Assembly: GCA_026415595.1 (NCBI GenBank)
Contig: JAOAGU010000013.1
Coordinates: 342-19,637 of the forward strand
Direction: 5' to 3'
Length of the DNA stretch: 19,296 nucleotides
From: Thermodesulfovibrio sp.
GTDB lineage: Bacteria > Nitrospirota > Thermodesulfovibrionia > Thermodesulfovibrionales > Thermodesulfovibrionaceae
Under the pieces are notes generated by a model that searched no databases, had not been told where the DNA came from, and saw only the letters and a program-made list of their open reading frames with translations. This document shows, piece by piece, positions 14,089-19,296 of this stretch. A program made the translations under genes and the position numbers. Numbering within the stretch: position 1 is the stretch's first letter; each line of letters begins with the position of its first letter.

Positions 14089-15141
14089 TTAATTCTCATT
14101 GAAATATCTCAAAACTTTATAATATGTGTCTCTCTGGGCAGGTTTGAATCTGGCACTTTTGATTGCATCAATTATCTCATCCATTGTAACTCTATACATT
14201 ACTCCAGCTGCACGGACAACGTTTTCTTCAAGCATTGTTGAGCCAAAATCATTTGCACCAAAACGAAGCCCTACCTGTGCAATCTTAATCCCCTGTGTTA
14301 CCCATGAAACCTGAATGTTTTTAAAATTATCAAGATAAATTCTACTTAATGCAAGAACTCTTAAATATTTTACAGCTCCTGCAGGCATAATTTCAGTATA
14401 TTCCCTTTTAAGTTCCGTATTACCTGGCTGAAAGCTCCACGGGATAAAAGCTATAAACCCAGCAGTTTCATCCTGAAGAGTTCTTATTGCATCAAGATGC
14501 TCAACAATGTCTTCTTCGCTTTCAATGCTTCCAAACATCATTGTTGCTGATGTTTTCATGCCGAGCAAATGAGCTTCTCTCATTATACTTAGCCATTCAG
14601 CTGATCTTATCTTGTTTGGAGATTGTATCTCTCTTACTCTATCAGACAAAATCTCTGCACCTCCTCCGGGAATTGAGTCAAGACCTGCTTCCATTAACTT
14701 CAACAAAATCTCTTTTACTGTTAACCCTTCCTTTTTAGATAGAAAACTTATCTCAGGTGGTGAAAATCCATGCAAATGAATTTTAAAATTGTTCTTTATA
14801 AACCTTAGCATGTCTATGTAAAAATCAATTCCCAATTCAGGATGCACTCCTCCTTGCAAAAGTATCTGTGTCCCCCCCTTTTCTATTGTTTCCTCTATCT
14901 TCTTTGAAAGCTCCTCATAGGAAAGCACATAAGCTTCAGAATGTCCCTGTGGCCTCCAGAAAGCACAGAATTTGCATCTATTTATGCAAATATTTGTGTA
15001 GTTTATGTTTCTATCAACAACAAAAGTAACAACACCTTCAGGATGAAGGCTTTGCCTTATTTGGTCTGCCTCTTTTCCAATTTCATAGATAGAACTCTCT
15101 TTAAGCATTTGAAGGGCTTGTTTTTTGTCAACTCTTGTCAT
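14089..15141 (-). CDS. mqnC: Cyclic dehypoxanthinyl futalosine synthase MqnC
   Basis: A 350-residue radical-SAM enzyme that cyclises dehypoxanthine futalosine on the futalosine route to menaquinone. The [4Fe-4S] site is CINRCKFC (Cys52, Cys56, Cys59; CX3CX2C). MqnC-specific stretches include TFVVDRNINYTNIC (39-52), LLQGGVHPELGIDFYIDMLR, LDSIPGGGAEIL, FIPWSFQPGNTEL and GANDFGSTMLEENVV. The ATG at 15141-15139 has no Shine-Dalgarno; instead TATAAT lies 7 bases upstream, predicting a leaderless mRNA. It follows mqnE (95 bases upstream), which belongs to the same radical-SAM subfamily and the same pathway. Confidence 0.95.
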   Translation of the reverse strand: MTRVDKKQALQMLKESSIYEIGKEADQIRQSLHPEGVVTFVVDRNINYTNICINRCKFCAFWRPQGHSEAYVLSYEELSKKIEETIEKGGTQILLQGGVHPELGIDFYIDMLRFIKNNFKIHLHGFSPPEISFLSKKEGLTVKEILLKLMEAGLDSIPGGGAEILSDRVREIQSPNKIRSAEWLSIMREAHLLGMKTSATMMFGSIESEEDIVEHLDAIRTLQDETAGFIAFIPWSFQPGNTELKREYTEIMPAGAVKYLRVLALSRIYLDNFKNIQVSWVTQGIKIAQVGLRFGANDFGSTMLEENVVRAAGVMYRVTMDEIIDAIKSARFKPAQRDTYYKVLRYFNEN

Positions 15142-15148
15142 TTTTTTA

Positions 15149-15154
15149 ATTATA
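15149..15154 (-). promoter_or_regulatory. Perfect -10 box immediately before mqnC (leaderless transcript predicted)
   Basis: TATAAT on the minus strand (15154-15149) ends 7 bases before the mqnC ATG. With the usual spacing, transcription would begin at or one base before the start codon. The bases between are T and A only, with no ribosome site. The -35 region has no recognisable hexamer. Confidence 0.45.
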
Positions 15155-15235
15155 CTTAAATAAATTAGCTGGATAGAGCGAGTTTAGAAATATAAAAATA
15201 TCTCAAAATAGAAATCCAGCTTATCATAAATTAAA

Positions 15236-16309
15236 TCAAAATATTCTCAAAACATTGTAAAAACTATCTCTCTCAACCGGAATCTTCCCCGCTTCTCTAA
15301 TTAGATGAACGAGTTCCTCTACCGTGTTTCCTTTCTTTGAACGAGCACCCGCAGAGTGGGCAATCTTCTCTTCAATAATGGTTCCCTCAAGGCAATCAGC
15401 ACCAAAAAGCAGAGCAAGTTGAGCAAGCTTTTCTCCAAGCATTATCCAGTAAGATTTTATGTGAGGAATGTTGTCCAGCACAAGCCTTGAAATTGCTATT
15501 GTTTTCAGGTCATCTATTCCTGACGGATATGCAACTTTTATCTGAGTATTTTCAGACTGATAACTCAGGGGAATAAATGCCAAAAAACCGCCTGTCTCAT
15601 CTTGAAGTTTTCTTAGTCTAAGGAGATGATCAACCCTATCCTCATAGGATTCCACATGACCATAAAGCATAGTAGCATTTGTTTTAATACCAAGGCTATG
15701 AGCTACTTTTACAATCTCAAGCCATCTTTCACCTGAGATTTTCTCTGGACATATAATATTACGCACATCAGGTTTAAAAATTTCAGCTCCGCCTCCAGGC
15801 ATTATATCAAGCCCGGCTTCCTTTAATTCAATTAATATATCATCAATATCCATGCCCGATTTTTTAGCAAAATAATCTATCTCCACAGCAGTAAAAGCCT
15901 TTATTCCAATATTTGGAAATTCTTCCTTTATGGCTTTTATCATTTCAAGATAATGCTCAAATTGCCATTCAGGATGCAAGGCAGATACAATATGTACTTC
16001 AGTAAGATAGCCCATGCTTTGCCAAGCCTCCCTTATACTTGCTAAGACCTCCTCCTGGGTCATCTCATAGGCGCCTTCCTCGCCTTTTGATCGCGAAAAA
16101 GCACAAAAACGACAACGATTTACGCATATATTCGTAGGGTTAATATGTCTATTTATAATAAAATATGCTCTGTTTAAATTTATCTTTCTTGAAACTTCAT
16201 CAGCAAGTTCACCAATCTGATGAAGTTCATCTGAATTGAAAAGATATAAAGCATCCTGTTCACTAATTCTCTCTCCATCCCTGATTTTTCTTTTAATTTC
16301 AGCAAACAT
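15236..16309 (-). CDS. mqnE: Aminofutalosine synthase MqnE
   Basis: A 357-residue radical-SAM enzyme that joins the MqnA product with a SAM-derived radical to form 6-amino-6-deoxyfutalosine. The cluster site is CVNRCRFC (Cys62, Cys66, Cys69). Typical MqnE blocks are YFIINRHINPTNIC (49-62), VSALHPEW, LDIMPGGGAEIF, TNATMLYGHVE, FLAFIPLSYQSENT, and LEGTIIEEKIAHSAGA near the end. Separation from MqnC rests on HPEW (MqnC has GGVHPE) and on LSYQSENT (MqnC has WSFQPGNT). The ATG at 16309-16307 has TATAAT 6 bases upstream and no Shine-Dalgarno. It is the first gene of the minus-strand menaquinone/RNA-repair cluster and is divergent from the carboxylase genes. Confidence 0.95.
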   Translation of the reverse strand: MFAEIKRKIRDGERISEQDALYLFNSDELHQIGELADEVSRKINLNRAYFIINRHINPTNICVNRCRFCAFSRSKGEEGAYEMTQEEVLASIREAWQSMGYLTEVHIVSALHPEWQFEHYLEMIKAIKEEFPNIGIKAFTAVEIDYFAKKSGMDIDDILIELKEAGLDIMPGGGAEIFKPDVRNIICPEKISGERWLEIVKVAHSLGIKTNATMLYGHVESYEDRVDHLLRLRKLQDETGGFLAFIPLSYQSENTQIKVAYPSGIDDLKTIAISRLVLDNIPHIKSYWIMLGEKLAQLALLFGADCLEGTIIEEKIAHSAGARSKKGNTVEELVHLIREAGKIPVERDSFYNVLRIF

Positions 16310-16315
16310 TAGCTT

Positions 16316-16321
16316 ATTATA
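16316..16321 (-). promoter_or_regulatory. Perfect -10 box immediately before mqnE (leaderless transcript predicted)
   Basis: TATAAT on the minus strand (16321-16316) ends 6 bases before the mqnE ATG, so the predicted +1 is the A of the start codon itself. A weak TTAAAA lies 18 bases upstream as a possible -35. There is no ribosome site. Confidence 0.5.
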
Positions 16322-16331
16322 GCATTGCTCA

Positions 16332-16360
16332 TTGATTTATTTTAAGTTTTCATTTAAAAT
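16332..16360 (+). promoter_or_regulatory. Sigma70-type promoter of the carboxylase operon
   Basis: TTGATT (16332-16337), 17 bases, then TAAAAT (16355-16360). Predicted transcription starts near 16367, with a leader of about 22 bases containing the GAGGGG ribosome site. The -10 box of divergent mqnE is only 10 bases from this -35, so polymerases at the two promoters would compete for the same DNA. Confidence 0.6.
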
Positions 16361-16388
16361 TTTTATATTTACCATTAAGAGGGGAAAC

Positions 16389-17804
16389 ATGTTTAAAAAA
16401 ATTTTAATTGCAAACAGAGGCGAAATAGCATTAAGAATTATACGTGCCTGTAAAGAACTCGGAATCCGCACTGTTGCAATATACTGCGAACCAGATGCAA
16501 CAGCAAGATATGTAAAAAAAGCTGACGAAGCTTATTTAATAACTCCAGGACCTCTAAAAGGTTATCTTAATATTTATGGAATAGTTGCACTTGCTAAAAA
16601 TGTAGGATGCGATGCCATACATCCAGGATATGGATTTTTAGCAGAAAATCCTCAATTTGCAGAAGCCTGTACTCAGGCAGGGATAACTTTTATAGGTCCT
16701 AACTCTAACGCCATCAAAAAAATGGGACTTAAAAACGAAGCCCGTAAAATTGCACAAGAATTAGAAATTCCTCTGCTTCCAGGAACATCTCCTTTAAGCA
16801 GTCTTGATGAAGCAATAAAGGCTGCAAAGGAAATAGGTTATCCAGTCATGATAAAAGCAATAGCTGGAGGTGGAGGAAGAGGACTAAGAATATGCTATGA
16901 TGAAGAAGCCCTCCAAAGGCAGATTCCTATTGCCATGTCTGAAGCAAAGAAAGCCTTTGGTGACGAGAGAGTTTTTATAGAAAAGTTCCTTGAAAAACCA
17001 CATCATATTGAATTTCAGATAGTTGCAGACAAACATGGTAATATAATTCATCTTGGTGAAAGAGACTGCTCAATTCAGAGAAGACATCAGAAACTAATTG
17101 AAATAGCACCGTCTTTGTTACTTACAGAAGAAATTAGACAAAAAATGGGGGAAGCAGCTAAAAAATTAGCCCGAGCTGTTGGATATGACAATGTGGGAAC
17201 AGTAGAATTTCTCGTAGATGAAAATCTTAATTTCTACTTTTTAGAGATGAACACACGTATCCAGGTAGAACATACAATAACTGAAGAAATTACAGGAGTA
17301 GACCTTGTTCAGACAATGATTAATATATCTGCCGGAGAGCCGCTCTCTATAAAACAAGAGGAAGTCAAACTTAACGGATATGCAATTCAATGTAGAATAA
17401 ATGCTGAAGACCCCTTGAATGATTTTCTCCCTTCAACTGGAACTGTAACAGCCTATTACTCACCAGGCGGATTCGGCATACGAATTGATGGACACGTATC
17501 AGTTGGATATTTCGTTCCTCCCTATTATGATTCCCTCCTTGCCAAACTTGTCGCATGGGGTAGAAACTGGGATGAAGTAGTCCGTAGAATGCACCGTGCA
17601 CTTAGTGAATACATAATAAGAGGTGTTAAGACAACAATACCTCTTTATATAAAAATTTTGGAAGATGAAGATTTCCGAAAAGGCAATTTCAGTACAAAAT
17701 TTATAGAGGAAAAACTCAACAACCTAATTTATACTGAAGAAAAAGAACCCTTTGATTTAGCAGTAATTTTATCCGCTGCAATAGTAGCCCATAGCAGGGT
17801 TTGA
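16389..17804 (+). CDS. Biotin carboxylase subunit (pyruvate carboxylase subunit A / AccC-like)
   Basis: A 471-residue ATP-grasp enzyme that carboxylates biotin using bicarbonate and ATP. Domains in order: N-terminal FKKILIANRGEIALRIIRAC (2-21) with AIHPGYGFLAEN; the ATP-grasp with AIAGGGGRGLRI; EKFLEKPHHIEFQ; DCSIQRRHQKLIEIAPS; EMNTRIQVEHTITE; and the C-terminal domain with CRINAEDP and YYDSLLAKLVAWG. Length is normal for a stand-alone subunit. The start is ATG 16389-16391 with GAGGGG upstream; an in-frame upstream TTG lies inside the promoter and is rejected. The next gene encodes a pyruvate/oxaloacetate carboxyltransferase, so subunit A of a split pyruvate carboxylase is more likely than AccC of acetyl-CoA carboxylase, though the protein could serve both. 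Confidence 0.92.
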   Translation: MFKKILIANRGEIALRIIRACKELGIRTVAIYCEPDATARYVKKADEAYLITPGPLKGYLNIYGIVALAKNVGCDAIHPGYGFLAENPQFAEACTQAGITFIGPNSNAIKKMGLKNEARKIAQELEIPLLPGTSPLSSLDEAIKAAKEIGYPVMIKAIAGGGGRGLRICYDEEALQRQIPIAMSEAKKAFGDERVFIEKFLEKPHHIEFQIVADKHGNIIHLGERDCSIQRRHQKLIEIAPSLLLTEEIRQKMGEAAKKLARAVGYDNVGTVEFLVDENLNFYFLEMNTRIQVEHTITEEITGVDLVQTMINISAGEPLSIKQEEVKLNGYAIQCRINAEDPLNDFLPSTGTVTAYYSPGGFGIRIDGHVSVGYFVPPYYDSLLAKLVAWGRNWDEVVRRMHRALSEYIIRGVKTTIPLYIKILEDEDFRKGNFSTKFIEEKLNNLIYTEEKEPFDLAVILSAAIVAHSRV

Positions 17805-17904
17805 GTATAGGGTTGTTTATTGATAAATAGATGTTTAAGTTATTTTCTCTTAAGTTTCTGAAAAGCCTTTTTAAGTTTTTTAAATAAATTAAAGAGGTGT
17901 TAAG

Positions 17905-19296
17905 ATGTCTAAATTACCAGTAAAAATAATGGATACAACATTTAGAGATGCCCATCAGAGTCTTCACGCTACAAGAATGAAACTTGAAGATATTGTCCCT
18001 ATTGCTGAAAAAATGGACCAGGTAGGTTTTCATTCTCTTGAGGTGTGGGGTGGAGCCACCTTTGACAGTTGCCTCAGATTTCTTAGAGAGGACCCCTGGG
18101 AAAGGCTTAGAACAATTAGAACACTTGTAAAAAATACTAAGCTTCAGATGCTTTTAAGAGGACAAAATCTTGTGGGATACAGACATTATCCTGATGATGT
18201 GGTAGAGAAATTTGTGGAAAAAACAATTGAAAATGGTATAGACATTTTAAGAATTTTTGATGCACTAAACGATCTGCGAAATCTTGAAAAATCCGTTGAA
18301 TCAACCCTTAAATATGGTGGAACTGCAGAGGTTGCATTTTGCTATACAGTAGGTCCTATATATACAATTGATTACTTTGTTGAGCTTGCCAAGAGAATTC
18401 GTGACATGGGTGCCCATATAATCTGCATAAAAGACATGGCAGGACTTCTTGACCCTTATACTGCCTATGAATTGATAAAAAGACTGAAGGAAGAGATAAC
18501 ATTACCCATTCATCTTCATACCCATGATACAGCAGGCATGGCTGTTGCAACAACAATCAAAGCAATTGAAGCTGGTGTAGATATTGTTGATACTGCAATA
18601 TCTACAATGGCTGGAGGAACTTCTCAGCCTCCACTTGAGACAATATGTCATATTCTAAAAGGCACTGAAAGAGACCCTCAGTTTAATATGGAACTTCTTG
18701 ACGAAATTGCTGACTATTTCTATGAGGTAAGAAAAAAATATAAATCCCTTGAAAGCGAATATATTGGACCAGATCCTAAGGTAATCGTATATCAAGTTCC
18801 TGGTGGAATGTTGAGTAATCTTGTTAATCAATTAAGAGAGCAAAATGCACTACATAGAATAAGAGAGGTTATGGAGGAAATTCCCCTTGTTAGAGAAGAT
18901 TTCGGGTATCCTCCACTTGTTACACCATCCAGTCAGATTGTTGGAACCCAGGCAACTCTGAATGTTCTTACAGGTGAAAGATACAAAATGGTAACTACAG
19001 AGACAAAAAACTACTTTAAAGGACTCTATGGTAAGCCCCCTGCTTCAGTGAATGAGGAAATTAGAGGGAAAATTCTTGGAGAGGAAGAATTCATAACTGT
19101 AAGACCGGCTGATTTGCTTCAACCAGAGTTTGAAAAAGCTAAAGCAGAATTAAAAGACAAAGCCTATTCTGATGAAGATGTACTTAGCTACTGCCTTTTC
19201 CCAAAGATATATCTTGAGTTTCTTGAACCAAAGGAAAAGGGAATTAAAGAGGAAATTCCAGTCGCTAAAAAGGAGGAAGCAAAACCTGTTCCTACA
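17905..19296 (+). CDS. Carboxyltransferase subunit: pyruvate carboxylase subunit B / oxaloacetate decarboxylase alpha-like (3' end outside window)
   Basis: 464 residues are visible, open to the right edge. The carboxyltransferase TIM barrel starts IMDTTFRDAHQSLHATRM (8-25). It carries the pyruvate/metal-site residues Asp15, the carbamylated-lysine region ICIKDMAGLLDP (Lys176) and the metal histidines in HLHTHDTAGMA (His205, His207). The conserved PYC/OADA C-terminal domain follows (PGGMLSNLVNQL at about 304-315, FGYPPLVTPSSQIVGTQA). The last residues are Lys-, Ala- and Pro-rich (EEIPVAKKEEAKPVPT), the linker that normally leads to a C-terminal biotinyl domain with an MKM motif, which must lie beyond the window. 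The ATG has GAGGTG upstream. No decarboxylase beta/gamma subunit is visible, so ATP-driven carboxylation with the upstream biotin carboxylase is favoured. Confidence 0.93.
   Translation, partial: MSKLPVKIMDTTFRDAHQSLHATRMKLEDIVPIAEKMDQVGFHSLEVWGGATFDSCLRFLREDPWERLRTIRTLVKNTKLQMLLRGQNLVGYRHYPDDVVEKFVEKTIENGIDILRIFDALNDLRNLEKSVESTLKYGGTAEVAFCYTVGPIYTIDYFVELAKRIRDMGAHIICIKDMAGLLDPYTAYELIKRLKEEITLPIHLHTHDTAGMAVATTIKAIEAGVDIVDTAISTMAGGTSQPPLETICHILKGTERDPQFNMELLDEIADYFYEVRKKYKSLESEYIGPDPKVIVYQVPGGMLSNLVNQLREQNALHRIREVMEEIPLVREDFGYPPLVTPSSQIVGTQATLNVLTGERYKMVTTETKNYFKGLYGKPPASVNEEIRGKILGEEEFITVRPADLLQPEFEKAKAELKDKAYSDEDVLSYCLFPKIYLEFLEPKEKGIKEEIPVAKKEEAKPVPT

Noticed and set aside
16332..16388. N-terminal extension of the biotin carboxylase from a TTG at 16332
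   Set aside because: The extension lies on the promoter, encodes a non-homologous Phe/Lys-rich stretch, and the ATG at 16389 has a good ribosome site and begins the conserved biotin-carboxylase domain.
17805..17904. Possible terminator or second promoter between the two carboxylase genes
   Set aside because: Only AT-rich, weakly pairing sequence is seen, with no GC stem and no paired -35/-10 boxes. The genes most likely share one transcript.

Overview
The window is AT-rich bacterial DNA, densely coding, with single-domain bacterial genes, Shine-Dalgarno sites of the AGGAGG type and sigma70-like promoters. The gene set suggests an anaerobic, probably thermophilic lineage of the Nitrospirota / Thermodesulfovibrio kind: futalosine-pathway menaquinone synthesis (mqnA, mqnC, mqnE), a group 3 [NiFe]-hydrogenase, a two-subunit pyruvate carboxylase and an RtcB/archease pair. 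This assignment is inference from gene content and base composition; no 16S or other marker gene is present.

Layout. (1) 1-1091, plus strand: the C-terminal part of a cytosolic [NiFe]-hydrogenase large subunit, entering from the left edge and broken by a one-base frameshift near 685. (2) 1224-1607, minus: a cysteine-rich CGGC-domain protein with its own promoter and a hairpin-bearing leader; the 271 bases upstream hold two further inverted repeats. (3) 1879-4137, minus: a lemA-DUF2207 membrane-protein operon behind a strong promoter. (4) 4303-6816, minus: a three-part fusion of acyl-activating enzyme, acyl carrier protein and PlsC acyltransferase, divergent from (5) a UMF1-type MFS transporter at 6914-8119. 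The pair resembles in concept the Aas-LplT lysophospholipid recycling system of enterobacteria. (6) tRNA-Ser(UGA) at 8147-8233, minus. (7) A phosphohexomutase at 8372-9994, plus, ending 2 bases from the end of mqnA.

(8) 9997-16309, minus: a seven-gene same-strand cluster in the order mqnE, mqnC, thioredoxin-reductase-like flavoprotein, HEAT-repeat protein, archease, rtcB, mqnA. The last five genes are tightly packed (two 4-base stop/start overlaps, gaps of 55 bases or less). The cluster therefore joins menaquinone synthesis with RNA ligation/repair. (9) From 16389, plus: biotin carboxylase subunit and carboxyltransferase subunit of a split pyruvate carboxylase (or oxaloacetate-decarboxylase-like enzyme); the second gene runs off the right edge before its biotinyl domain.

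The most interesting points are the ligase-ACP-PlsC fusion beside a transporter; the repeated placement of a perfect TATAAT box only 6-7 bases before an ATG with no Shine-Dalgarno (the fusion gene, mqnE, mqnC), which predicts leaderless mRNAs; the thioredoxin-reductase-like protein that keeps its CAVC redox centre but has lost the NADPH-recognition motifs; and the RNA-repair genes embedded in a menaquinone cluster. No CRISPR array, insertion sequence, phage gene or rRNA was seen. No gene-free stretch exceeds 300 bases.
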